Below are positions 1 to 7,973 of a DNA stretch of 64,000 nucleotides, piece by piece (within the stretch, counting starts at the first letter, position 1; every line of letters starts with the position of its first letter). Below the pieces are notes generated by a model, which saw only the letters and a program-made list of their open reading frames with translations, was not told the origin of the DNA and did no database searches. The stretch covers positions 62,001 to 126,000 of the forward strand of contig NZ_WNHB01000002.1 of assembly GCF_009718825.1 (NCBI RefSeq). The letters run 5' to 3'. This DNA is from Terrilactibacillus tamarindi. GTDB lineage: Bacteria; Bacillota; Bacilli; Bacillales; Sporolactobacillaceae. The translations under genes were made by a program, and so were the position numbers.

Positions 1-599
1 CAGCCAAAATCGGGAGAACGCATGTCATTGACCCCTCTAGCCACAAATTTCAATGCATCAATATCAAGTCCGGAATCAATTTCATCTAATATGGCAAAAT
101 GTGGTTGTAACATCATCAATTGTAAGATTTCGTTCCTTTTTTTCTCCCCACCAGAGAAACCCTCATTTAAATAACGTTGAGCAAACTCTTGATCCATATC
201 TAGAAGGTCCATGCGTTTATCTAATTGTTTGATAAACTTCATAAGTGGGATTTCATTACCTTCTTCACGTCTTGCATTAATGGCCGTTCTAAGGAAGTCT
301 GCATTCGTCACTCCACTTACTTCGCTTGGATATTGCATGGCTAAAAATAGACCAGCACGAGCGCGTTCATCGACTTCCATATCAAGCAAATCTTTACCAT
401 CAAGCGTCACTTTTCCTTGTGTGACTTCATATTTTGGGTGACCCATTAGAGCAGAGGCAAGTGTTGATTTTCCTGTTCCGTTTGGTCCCATAACAGCGTG
501 GATTTCTCCACCATTTATTTCAAGGTTAAAACCTTTAACAATATGTTTATCCTCAATGGATACATGTAAATCTTCAATTTTTAAATTAGGTACAGGCAT
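1..599 (-). CDS. sufC: Fe-S cluster assembly ATPase SufC (5' part, runs off window)
   Basis: SufC is the ABC-type ATPase of the SUF iron-sulfur assembly machine, working in the cytosol with SufB and SufD. The minus-strand frame starts with ATG at 599 after a TGGAGG site and reads MPVPNLKIEDLHVSIEDK. A Walker A loop (GPNGTGKST, about residues 38-46), the signature FSGGEKKR and the Walker B region LDEIDSGLD are all readable. The frame is open to base 1, so about 199 residues are present and the C-terminus lies outside. An ABC protein with this FSGGEKKRNEI signature is SufC rather than a transporter ATPase. The rest of the suf operon is expected beyond the left edge. Confidence 0.95.
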   Translation of the reverse strand, partial: MPVPNLKIEDLHVSIEDKHIVKGFNLEINGGEIHAVMGPNGTGKSTLASALMGHPKYEVTQGKVTLDGKDLLDMEVDERARAGLFLAMQYPSEVSGVTNADFLRTAINARREEGNEIPLMKFIKQLDKRMDLLDMDQEFAQRYLNEGFSGGEKKRNEILQLMMLQPHFAILDEIDSGLDIDALKFVARGVNDMRSPDFG

Positions 600-667
600 T
601 TTCTATAACCTCCATTTTATCTTCGTTCTTGGAATTATAATTTCATTCTCAATCTATTCTCATTATC

Positions 668-696
668 ATCTTATATCAAATCCAAAAACTTATCAA
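668..696 (-). promoter_or_regulatory. Probable sufC promoter
   Basis: On the minus strand TTGATA (691-696) and TAAGAT (668-673) are separated by 17 bp, about 70 bp upstream of the sufC start. This fits a vegetative sigma-A promoter. It is a prediction from motif and position only. Confidence 0.5.
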
Positions 697-867
697 CTGT
701 TACCCATTACTATTTTAATATTAAAAAAAGGGTAAAAAACATCTCAAAGATGCATTCTGTTTTTTTGTTTTCGTTCATAAATAAGCAGCTAAACCACCTT
801 TAATCTAGCTTTTCCTCAATAGAATTTTTCATCCACCTTCGATTAGTGAAATCTCTTCCTCTACTTA

Positions 868-907
868 AAAAAAATCACCTTCAGAACCATGTTCTAAAGG
901 TGATTTT
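868..907 (-). terminator. Intrinsic terminator of metNPQ
   Basis: An inverted repeat (AAATCACCTT against AAGGTGATTT, with an inner AGAAC/GTTCT pair) ends in a minus-strand T run just after the metQ stop. It separates metNPQ from sufC. Confidence 0.85.
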
Positions 908-913
908 CTTCTA

Positions 914-1729
914 TTATTTAACAGGCAAGACTGCGCCTTTGTATTTTTCATTAATAAAGTTTTGTATGTCTTTTGAATGAAGAACATTGATGAGTTCTTT
1001 AATGGCTTTTTTCTTTTCATCGCCTTTATTAACAGCCACGATATTGGCATAAGGTGATTCAGAACCTTCAAGTATTAATGCGTCCTTATTTGGTGTAAGG
1101 TTGGCTTGTAAGGCAAAGTTTGTATTAATCGCAAATAAATCTGCTGTATTATTTTGATAGGCTTTTGGCATTAATGCAGGTGCAATGGGTGATAAGAATT
1201 TCAAGTGTTTGAAGTTATCAATATCTTTTAACGTGGCGGTTACTTTATCGACACCAGGTTTAATTTTTACAAGACCTTTTGACTCAAGTAACAAAAGAAT
1301 TCGACCTTGTTCTGATTGGTTATTACTTATTTGAACGGTTGCGCCATTTTTAATGTCGCTTACGTTTTTATATTTTTTCGAATAAATACCAAATGGTTCA
1401 ATGTGAATTTTACCAGCGTTCACCAAATTAGTTTTGTGTTGTTTGTTATATAGGTCTAAATAAGGGACATGTTGAAAATAATTGGCATCAATTTGTTTCG
1501 ATGCTAAAGCTTTATTCGGTAGAACATAATCTTGAAATACTTTAACTTTCAAGTTAATCCCTTTTTTCTTAAGTAACGGTTGTGCCTTTTTCAAAATTTC
1601 AGCGTGTGGAACAGCTGATGCTCCAACAGTGAGTGTTGTTTCTTTTGATGATGATGATGAAGATTTTCCGCATGCAGCCATAACAAAAATTAAAGATAGG
1701 GATAATAGCACTAACGATATTTTTTTCAA
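914..1729 (-). CDS. metQ: Methionine ABC transporter substrate-binding lipoprotein MetQ
   Basis: This is the extracellular D/L-methionine-binding lipoprotein of the MetNPQ importer, 271 residues. A lipoprotein signal peptide ends in VMAACG, so Cys20 is the likely lipidated residue, followed by a serine-rich linker. The body has NlpA-family features: VGASAVPHAEIL near the mature start and KHLKFLSP followed by LMPKAYQNN in the middle. It is the last gene of the operon, 128 bp after metP, and ends just before a terminator. The NlpA family is confident; methionine specificity is inferred from the operon and family. Confidence 0.93.
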   Translation of the reverse strand: MKKISLVLLSLSLIFVMAACGKSSSSSSKETTLTVGASAVPHAEILKKAQPLLKKKGINLKVKVFQDYVLPNKALASKQIDANYFQHVPYLDLYNKQHKTNLVNAGKIHIEPFGIYSKKYKNVSDIKNGATVQISNNQSEQGRILLLLESKGLVKIKPGVDKVTATLKDIDNFKHLKFLSPIAPALMPKAYQNNTADLFAINTNFALQANLTPNKDALILEGSESPYANIVAVNKGDEKKKAIKELINVLHSKDIQNFINEKYKGAVLPVK

Positions 1730-1856
1730 TGTAATCTTCTCCTTCTGTCTGTTTCGTTTTCTCTGTTTTTAAGTATTCGGTTAGTTATTCCTTAAATAAC
1801 CTATTAACAACACATGATGAACACTCCCTTCAATCAGTAAGTTTTTCTTAAAAATA

Positions 1857-2528
1857 CTATCTTTTATCTACTTGGCGGGTAATGATATCACCAATAAATT
1901 GAATGATAAATACGATAATCAATATAATAATCGTGGCAACTAACGTAATATCATTTTGATTCGCTTGAAATCCATCATTAAAGGCAAGCGTTCCAAGCCC
2001 CCCAGCGCCAACTACACCTGCCATCGCTGTATTACCGATTAAAGCAATCAGCGTTACCGTAATACCTGAAAGAAGAGCCGGAAGCGCTTCTGGTAACAAA
2101 ACTTTCCAAATGATTTGCCATTTACTTGCTCCACCAGCTTGGGCGGCCTCTATGACGCCCTTATCAATTTCACGAAGTCCAATCTCAACTAAACGACCGT
2201 AAAATGGAGCAGCACCAATAATAATAGAAGGGAGTGCCGCAGAAGCACCGATCATGGTTCCAATAATCACCACGGTTAAAGGAATTAACAAAATGATGAG
2301 AATGATAAATGGAATCGCTCTAAATATGTTGACGATGGCCGATACAATCCGGTAGATAAAGACATTTTCATATAAACTTCCTTTGGCTGTTACATACAAT
2401 AAAAGTCCTAATAAAAGTCCAAGGATAAACGTAAACACACCAGAAATGAGCGTCATATAAAGTGTTTCGCCTGTCGCTACCCACATGGCATTCCAATCAA
2501 CATTAGGAAATAGCTGCGTCATGTTCAA
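1857..2528 (-). CDS. metP: Methionine ABC transporter permease MetP (MetI type)
   Basis: Integral membrane permease of the methionine importer, 223 residues, with five hydrophobic segments. The BPD_transp_1 coupling (EAA) motif is readable around residues 128-147 (EAAQAGGASKWQIIWKVLLP). Its start overlaps the end of metN by 26 bp, so the two are translationally coupled. The family matches MetI/MetP in length and sequence; no defect is visible. Confidence 0.93.
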   Translation of the reverse strand: MNMTQLFPNVDWNAMWVATGETLYMTLISGVFTFILGLLLGLLLYVTAKGSLYENVFIYRIVSAIVNIFRAIPFIILIILLIPLTVVIIGTMIGASAALPSIIIGAAPFYGRLVEIGLREIDKGVIEAAQAGGASKWQIIWKVLLPEALPALLSGITVTLIALIGNTAMAGVVGAGGLGTLAFNDGFQANQNDITLVATIIILIIVFIIQFIGDIITRQVDKR

Positions 2529-3543
2529 TCACCTCCACAAGCACACCTTTCGATTCAACAAAATCAATGGCTTTTTCGATATTTTGTTCTTGATCACTGT
2601 CAATATGAAGCACAAGTGTACCTAATGCTCCCTCTTGAGTATGTGAAATTTTCCCCCAGACAATGTTAATCGTTAAGGATGTATCTCGATAAATGTCATT
2701 GACAATCGGTTGTTCAGCTATGTCACCATTAAACGTTAATTTCACAACTTTTCCTGAACGATGAGTAGATATAATCTCTTCTATTAAAGAAGCCCATTCA
2801 TCACTTTCATTTACTTGTTTAACGAATTCTTTTGTGATGTCTTCTTTAGGATGATTAAAAACATCCTTGACACGACCTTCTTCGACAATATGGCCATTGT
2901 CCAAAACACCCACACGATGACATATACTCTGAATGACATGCATTTCGTGAGTGATTAAAACAATGGTTAGCCCGAGATTCCGATTAATTTCAACAAGTAA
3001 TTTGAGGATTGAATTCGTCGTCTTCGGATCGAGAGCAGAAGTCGCTTCGTCACAAAGCAGCACTTTTGGATTATTGGCTAGCGCTCTGGCAATGCCTACT
3101 CTTTGTTTTTGGCCGCCACTTAATTGTGATGGATAAGACTTTCCTCTTCCATCTAATCCAACTAATGTGATCAGCTCTTTCACGCGTTCCTTGCGAACTT
3201 TCTTAGGAACTCCCGCAATCTCAAGGGGAAACTCAATGTTTTCAGCTACGGTGCGTGACCAAAGGAGGTTAAAATGTTGAAAAATCATGCCTATTTTCTG
3301 CCGCTCTTTTCTAAGCTTTTTACCTGTTAGTTGAGAGAGGTCTTGATTATGAACCTTTATGGAACCAGATGTTGGCTGTTCGAGTAGGTTAATCAATCGA
3401 ATTAAGGTACTTTTACCTGCACCGCTGTAACCAATGATGCCAAAAATCTCGCCTTCTTTGACATCAAGGCTGATGTCTTTCAAAGCTTCCACAGGACCAT
3501 TACTTGTTTGATATATTTTGGTTATATTATCAAGTCTAATCAT
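2503..3543 (-). CDS. metN: Methionine ABC transporter ATP-binding protein MetN
   Basis: ATPase of the MetNPQ importer, 346 residues from the ATG at 3543, chosen because GGAGG lies 5 bases upstream; a start four codons earlier would sit on the ribosome site. Walker A is GYSGAGKST (about 38-46), the signature is LSGGQKQR and Walker B is VLLCDEATSALD. The C-terminal ~100 residues form the NIL regulatory domain that in the characterised family binds methionine and inhibits transport. It is the first gene of metN-metP-metQ. Unlike the B. subtilis operon, no S-box lies directly before it; see the hairpin leader at 3595-3657. Confidence 0.94.
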   Translation of the reverse strand: MIRLDNITKIYQTSNGPVEALKDISLDVKEGEIFGIIGYSGAGKSTLIRLINLLEQPTSGSIKVHNQDLSQLTGKKLRKERQKIGMIFQHFNLLWSRTVAENIEFPLEIAGVPKKVRKERVKELITLVGLDGRGKSYPSQLSGGQKQRVGIARALANNPKVLLCDEATSALDPKTTNSILKLLVEINRNLGLTIVLITHEMHVIQSICHRVGVLDNGHIVEEGRVKDVFNHPKEDITKEFVKQVNESDEWASLIEEIISTHRSGKVVKLTFNGDIAEQPIVNDIYRDTSLTINIVWGKISHTQEGALGTLVLHIDSDQEQNIEKAIDFVESKGVLVEVIEHDAAIS

Positions 3544-3594
3544 GGTGTCCTCCAATACATAACAAAAACGTATTAACGCTATTTTATCTAAATG

Positions 3595-3657
3595 GGCATG
3601 AAGCAGGATAAGACCTGATCCGCCTTAAACATGCCTTCATATGCTAGTTGAATTATA
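3595..3657 (-). promoter_or_regulatory. Putative metNPQ promoter -10 and hairpin leader
   Basis: A TATAAT (3652-3657, minus strand) lies about 110 bp upstream of metN with only a weak -35 (TTTATT) 17 bp further. Just downstream an inverted repeat spans 3595-3635: outer arms GGCATG/CATGCC, then AAG/CTT and GGAT/ATCC, with an 8-base loop and no T run. It does not resemble an S-box. Whether it regulates is unknown. Confidence 0.35.
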
Positions 3658-3735
3658 TCTTAACTAATTAAATTAATAAACATACTCGGATTATTTCAAA
3701 ATTTTTTTAAAACTACAAAAACAAACAATCTAAAT

Positions 3736-4332
3736 TCATAATACTAATTTTGGATGCTTATCTTTACTTTTTTCTAATGCTTGATCAATGTCTTTCAATA
3801 AATCATTCACGTTTTCAATACCTACAGACAACCGAATAAGATCTTCCGTAACTCCCGCTTTGTTTAAATCATCATCATTTAATTGTTGATGGGTTGTTGA
3901 TGCTGGATGGATAACGAGTGATTTAGCATCCCCGACATTAGCTAATTGTGACCAAAGGGACAACTGATCGATAAATGTTTTTCCAGCTTCTAAACCGCCT
4001 TTAATACCAAACACAACAATCGATCCATATCCATTTGAAAAATAACGGTTAGCCAGTTTATGGCTTGGATGATTTTTAAGTCCTGGATAGTTAACCCAAC
4101 TCACCAGTGGATGTTGGCTTAAATGCTCCGCTATCTTTTTTGCATTATCATTATGTGCTTTAATTCTTAGATGGAGCGTTTCAAAACCCTGTAAAATTAA
4201 GAATGCGTTAAAAGGGCTCAATGCAGCACCAAAGTCTCTTAATAATTGTGTCCTAGCTTTCGTAATATATCCTGCTCTGCCTAGATCAAGTCCATATCTT
4301 AAACCGTGATAACCAGTAGGTTTTTTTATCAT
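3736..4332 (-). pseudogene. O-acetylhomoserine sulfhydrylase (metY-like), N-terminal half missing
   Basis: The 198 residues match the C-terminal half of the PLP-dependent Cys/Met metabolism enzymes, closest in wording to O-acetylhomoserine sulfhydrylase: YHGLRYGLDLG near the start, GAALSPFNAFLILQGFETL, then NVGDAKSLVIHPASTTHQQL. Full enzymes have about 430 residues; the first ~235, including the PLP-binding lysine and most cofactor contacts, are absent. Nothing resembling the missing half is seen in the ~190 bp between this start and the riboswitch terminator. The ATG at 4332 follows a stop directly and has only a poor ribosome site. An active enzyme is therefore unlikely; a deletion between riboswitch and gene body is the simplest explanation. 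Confidence 0.85.
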
Positions 4333-4523
4333 TCAAACGTGAACCCTCTTCGAATGACGTACGCTACCAAACAATAAAACTTTTAAAGGTGAAGACAAAA
4401 CATCAAAGACTGTGAGAATTCTAGGCTCTAAAGAAATTTATGAATTCTTTAGGAGGAGAGGTGCCCTCACTTATCTTCGGCATTCTAAATAACGAGATGT
4501 GTTTAAAATGCTTTATATAAGTG
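4333..4523. other. Spacer between riboswitch terminator and metY fragment, with hairpin
   Basis: No coding sequence is visible. It holds a strong inverted repeat at 4426-4455 (CTCTAAAGAA against TTCTTTAGGAG, 8-base loop). This is where the lost 5' part of the metY-like gene should be. Confidence 0.5.
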
Positions 4524-4551
4524 AAAAAACCCCTCTGTTAAGAGGGGTTTT
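4524..4551 (-). terminator. Terminator of the S-box leader
   Basis: Minus strand reads AAAACCCCTC, a short loop, then GAGGGG and a T run, directly after the SAM aptamer. It is the expected expression platform of an S-box that stops transcription when SAM is bound. Confidence 0.85.
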
Positions 4552-4566
4552 ATGTATATAAACCGC

Positions 4567-4686
4567 ACTCTTATCTGCCAAAAGTCTTCACTTTTGCAGG
4601 AATTAGCACCTTCCCAAATTACTTGAAGTAATAAGGGGGTTGCCGGGCATCACAGGGCCAGTCCCTCCGCCTCTCTGGATAAGAGA
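4567..4686 (-). ncRNA. SAM-I riboswitch (S-box leader)
   Basis: The minus strand shows the S-box core: P1 arms CTCTTATC and GATAAGAG, GAGGCGGAGGGACTGGCCC, then GATGCCCGGCAACC and GGAAGGTGCTAATTCC. These are the conserved S-box segments in order. The switch turns off sulfur and methionine genes when SAM is plentiful. Its immediate downstream gene is the truncated metY fragment, so it may now control only a dead gene or, by read-through, metNPQ. Confidence 0.95.
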
Positions 4687-4718
4687 TCTATTCTTTTTTG
4701 TTTGTTAATGTAGTATGA

Positions 4719-4747
4719 ATACTAACACGGTTGTGACTCACTGTCAA
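4719..4747 (-). promoter_or_regulatory. Promoter of the S-box transcript
   Basis: Minus strand TTGACA (4742-4747), 17-bp spacer, TAGTAT (4719-4724), about 33 bp before the aptamer. The -35 is a perfect sigma-A hexamer, so the transcription unit still has a working-looking promoter. Confidence 0.75.
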
Positions 4748-4795
4748 TTAGTATATTATTAAAATTACTAAAATTTAAAGGAGATGTGAGCTAGC

Positions 4796-5218
4796 ATGTT
4801 TGCACCACAGTTTACTCTATTTGAACTACAATCAAGACAAAACGTCTCACTTTCTGACTTTCGAGGCATGCCAGTTATGTTAACTTTTTGGGTTTCATGG
4901 TGTCCTGACTGCCAAAGAGATATGCCAAATAAGGTTCAGTTTTATCAATCGTTAGATAAAAATACATTAGCATTTCTCACTGTCAATGTAACAGGTCGTG
5001 AACATTCTCCGGAATCAGGTCCACAATTTGTTTATGATCATCAGCTTCCCTTTCCAGTTTTAATCGATCAAGGAAGAGAGCTATATGATGCATTTGGGTG
5101 CACTGGCGTTCCAACGACCATCATCTTGGATAAAAACCATGAAATTGCTTATCAATTTGGTGATAAGGCCTCTTTTTATGATATATTACAAGCCCTATCT
5201 TCGGTCTTAAATCAGTAA
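4796..5218 (+). CDS. TlpA/ResA-like thiol-disulfide oxidoreductase without signal peptide
   Basis: A 140-residue thioredoxin-fold protein with the active-site motif WCPDC (Cys36, Cys39) and a cis-proline region GVPTTIILD. The order is short N-terminal beta strands, CxxC helix, then the AhpC/TSA-type insertion. It lacks the signal peptide or membrane anchor of ResA and TlpA, so it is predicted cytosolic. AAAGGAG lies 12 bases before the ATG, which is rather far. It is transcribed divergently from the S-box unit. The redox partner is unknown. Confidence 0.8.
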   Translation: MFAPQFTLFELQSRQNVSLSDFRGMPVMLTFWVSWCPDCQRDMPNKVQFYQSLDKNTLAFLTVNVTGREHSPESGPQFVYDHQLPFPVLIDQGRELYDAFGCTGVPTTIILDKNHEIAYQFGDKASFYDILQALSSVLNQ

Positions 5219-5278
5219 AACAACCCATTGGTTTTTACAGCCTGACCTATCCATGTCCCTTATTAAGCAGCACACTTT

Positions 5279-5321
5279 ACAAACAAGACACGTGTTAAAA
5301 ATTAACTCGTCTCTTGTTTGT
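5279..5321. terminator. Bidirectional terminator between the TlpA-like gene and rsgI
   Basis: Inverted repeat ACAAACAAGAC / GTCTCTTGTTTGT around an A/T loop lies between two convergent genes. Confidence 0.65.
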
Positions 5322-5407
5322 ATGGTATTTTGTGCTTTGAATCAGAATGATTTATCCTACTACAAATAAAGTTATAAAAATAATAATAGCTAATACATAG
5401 GATTTTC

Positions 5408-6244
5408 TTATTGAGCTAACGAATAGTTCATCCCATTCTTTTGATCTAATTTGAAACTAGAAGAATCATCTTTCTCTTTTATTTGGAGATTTTCTTGATT
5501 CTTTTCTAACGGAGTTCCCATGCTTCTTAATTGTTGAAGCGGGATATTTTTGGCTTGATCAATCGTTATAGTATGATGATTACGCAAGGCATCTAAGTAA
5601 AACACATATTTTCCAGTGGAAAGGTGCTGACCTATCGCTTTTTTTCTCTCCTCTAATGATGCATCGTGCATTTGATAGTCATCATAGCCCAGTTTTACGA
5701 GTTTTTGTCGATTCGTTTCAAGTATATAAAGTAAATGAGTCTTTATTTTACTTATATCTGATTTACTCGCTGCCTGAGTTAATGTTGTTGTCACCATGAA
5801 CATCGGATCTTTTTCCAAAGGATTAGATTTCCCCATCTGTGATATAAGCTCAGGAAAAAATGTTTTTAGAGACACATCTTTATCGCTCATATGATTGAGT
5901 AAATGTTCTGCTTCCTTATTAAAGGTTCGTGTTTGAATGACATTCAAATTTTTATTTAAACTAATTTCAAGACTCGGAAAAGCATCGATACTAATATAGG
6001 CCACCGTATCCTCACGCGTATTCATTCGATTCACCATCATTAATGAAAGACAAACAATCATCGCACTTATAATAAAAAGCGCCATAAGACGTTTCATGTT
6101 AATGAGTGAAAGATCATCGTGCAATACCCTTTGACCCACTGATAGATCCACAGTCTTTTTTAATTTAACAGATTTAAAACTTCCATCCTTTGTCAATACG
6201 ACTGCACATCGTCCATCCTTCGATACAACAATACCTTGATCCAG
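5408..6244 (-). CDS. rsgI: Anti-sigma factor RsgI, likely CTG start
   Basis: Membrane-bound anti-sigma factor that holds SigI. Reading upstream of the TTG at 6196 the frame continues as DQGIVVSKDGRCAVVLTKDG, the conserved start of the RsgI_N domain, so the TTG is internal. The best start is CTG at 6244, which has AGGGGGG 8 bases before it and gives 278 residues. Layout: cytosolic RsgI_N domain about 1-50, one membrane helix about 52-72 (RLMALFIISAMIVCLSLMMV), then an extracytosolic domain of about 200 residues ending in a polar tail. No cellulose-binding or peptidase module is seen. It follows sigI by 18 bp, the usual sigI-rsgI order. Confidence 0.88.
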   Translation of the reverse strand: MDQGIVVSKDGRCAVVLTKDGSFKSVKLKKTVDLSVGQRVLHDDLSLINMKRLMALFIISAMIVCLSLMMVNRMNTREDTVAYISIDAFPSLEISLNKNLNVIQTRTFNKEAEHLLNHMSDKDVSLKTFFPELISQMGKSNPLEKDPMFMVTTTLTQAASKSDISKIKTHLLYILETNRQKLVKLGYDDYQMHDASLEERKKAIGQHLSTGKYVFYLDALRNHHTITIDQAKNIPLQQLRSMGTPLEKNQENLQIKEKDDSSSFKLDQKNGMNYSLAQ

Positions 6245-6262
6245 GGTTCTTCCCCCCTCTCT

Positions 6263-7033
6263 TTAGGACACTGTTTCCGGTTCGATATAAGATTGCAATG
6301 CAGCAAATCCACCGATATAGATTAGCGCTAATGCTATAATATACTTTCGATTCCTCTCAATGGTTTTACGACTGCATCTGACATAAGTTAATAACTCCTG
6401 TATTGGTAATCGTTTCTTTTTTTGTAGAAATTGAACCATTTTATCATTGTTAACAAGTATTCTAGCCACAACTTTTGCATTTTCCCTGGCATCAACATGT
6501 TTCGGACAATGTTTACTCAATACATTGAATGTAATGCCATATTGTAATAACATTTGCTCATATTCTTCGATTTGAACCATACGTTCTTCAATCTGCTGCT
6601 GCTCTTCATAATGACTGATGGCTACTTGTTGTTCAATAAAGCTTTCTTCAAGTCCATTCTCGTCATTACTATCAACGTAATCTAGAAAAATGTGTTTTGC
6701 TTGTCTTGTCTCTTTTCTAATAAAGTCAATAATCCGACGTCTTATGACCATATCAGCAAAAGTCAAAAACTTACTTCCTTGACCTTTGCGGTATTGATTC
6801 ATCGCTTCATTAAATGCGACAAGCCCAATACTAAATTCATCCATTGAACGGTCTATAAAGCGATTGCAGACTTTTGATACTACTTTTTTTATAAAAGGTT
6901 GATAGGCTTTAAGAATACGATTTCTAAGTGACTCATCACCTTGTTGGATTTTATATATATTATTTTCAAGTGTTAGGGTTTGACCGCCCTCAACAGTTAA
7001 TTGATTTTTATTTAATGTATTTAAAGTATTCAT
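6263..7033 (-). CDS. sigI: RNA polymerase sigma factor SigI
   Basis: Alternative sigma factor of the SigI family (256 residues), which in B. subtilis responds to heat and in clostridia to polysaccharides. The region-2-like segment is clear: SMDEFSIGLVAFNEAMNQY, then FLTFADMVIRRRIIDFIRKE. The C-terminal SigI_C region contains KHVDARENAKVVARILV and ends in a helix-turn-helix followed by the hydrophobic ALALIYIGGFAAL, as in other SigI proteins. It is cotranscribed with rsgI. SigI commonly controls its own operon, but I could not identify its promoter with confidence. Confidence 0.93.
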   Translation of the reverse strand: MNTLNTLNKNQLTVEGGQTLTLENNIYKIQQGDESLRNRILKAYQPFIKKVVSKVCNRFIDRSMDEFSIGLVAFNEAMNQYRKGQGSKFLTFADMVIRRRIIDFIRKETRQAKHIFLDYVDSNDENGLEESFIEQQVAISHYEEQQQIEERMVQIEEYEQMLLQYGITFNVLSKHCPKHVDARENAKVVARILVNNDKMVQFLQKKKRLPIQELLTYVRCSRKTIERNRKYIIALALIYIGGFAALQSYIEPETVS

Positions 7034-7379
7034 GTATACGATTCACCTCTCGCATTTCGTTCTAACTTTGTTATATCACGAATGATGACGTTCTTTAATA
7101 TTGTGAAATTTTTTTGTTAAGATGACCAAAATTGGGTCATAAAAAGTCATCACGATATCCGCCTATTCCTTTATAACACGAAATAAGAGATTAAAAAGAT
7201 ACAGTTACATAAAAATACAGGTCAAACGTTTAACAAATAAAGCAAAACGATAACAATATTACAGATATTGAATTTTTTATACACATGAATAAATAAGCTG
7301 CAATATAGTTGCAACCTTTTTAATGTCAGTTTTGTTGATAAAACTATTTTGACTCTTCGTATAAGGAAGCTCGTGTTTA
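7034..7379. other. sigI upstream region with a small palindrome
   Basis: About 345 A/T-rich bases without a gene. A palindrome at 7122-7140 (ATGACC, 7-base centre, GGTCAT) lies 90-107 bp upstream of the sigI start and could be an operator. No other convincing signal is seen. Confidence 0.35.
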
Positions 7380-7706
7380 TTAACTTAGACTATTTTTACA
7401 AGTGACCGACTTTAGTAATTCATGTAGTTTTGTCACAGATTCAAAAGAGTAGATGACATTTTGAACTTTACGATGATGAAGGATAATTAAACAGGGGACA
7501 CTTGATACTTTTTCATTCATAACAAAATGTGTCCATTCATTTACACGGCAATAATAAAGTTCTGGTGGCGTTTTTATCGCTTCCATAGCAATCAGAAGCA
7601 TCCGTTCAGCTAATTGACATGTACCACAAAGTGGTGAAGTAAAAAAAAGGAGGATCAGCTGACCGTGATTAATATTCGGCAATGACTGTTCGTTTAATTC
7701 AATCAT
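7380..7706 (-). CDS. Thioredoxin-family protein (YusE-like)
   Basis: A 108-residue thioredoxin-fold protein with a CGTC active site (Cys27-Cys30) in FFTSPLCGTCQLAERML and a cis-proline in SSVPCLIIL. In B. subtilis a similar small thioredoxin-like gene (yusE) lies near gcvH, and the same neighbourhood is kept here. It has no signal peptide. A disulfide-exchange role is inferred from the fold; partners are unknown. Confidence 0.8.
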   Translation of the reverse strand: MIELNEQSLPNINHGQLILLFFTSPLCGTCQLAERMLLIAMEAIKTPPELYYCRVNEWTHFVMNEKVSSVPCLIILHHRKVQNVIYSFESVTKLHELLKSVTCKNSLS

Positions 7707-7791
7707 TCGATGCTCCTTTCCAATTTATAAGGATAAGTTATTACATTTAATTTTATCCAAATTATGGTCGTGATTCAAAATCAAGAAAAGA

Positions 7792-7935
7792 CCATCAGTG
7801 GGGGTTTTCTTCATCCCCCACTGATGGTTAGCTGAACCAATTGGACCTTTACGGGCAGTTGATCCCCCTCCTATCTTCTTTGACTACTCAGAATCTTGAG
7901 CTGGGGGTCTTTACTTGCCGATAAGACGGGATAAA
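7792..7935 (+). repeat. Dispersed structured repeat, copy 1
   Basis: Full-length member (about 144 bp) of a family seen six times here. Hairpin A is CCATCAGTGGGGG and its exact 13-bp complement around a 10-base loop. Next comes GGTTAGCTGAACC, then the conserved TTTACGGGCAGTTGAT, and hairpin B whose arms close on CTTGCCG. It lies between gcvH and the YusE-like gene, antisense to both. In this copy the inner stem of hairpin B has two mismatches. Confidence 0.85.
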
Positions 7936-7973
7936 GCCTGTTAGTTGTCCTAACAGGCATAGAAAGACTTTCT

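Noticed and set aside
7792-7935. CRISPR-like repeat
   Set aside because: Copies are kilobases apart, not regularly spaced, and no cas gene is present.
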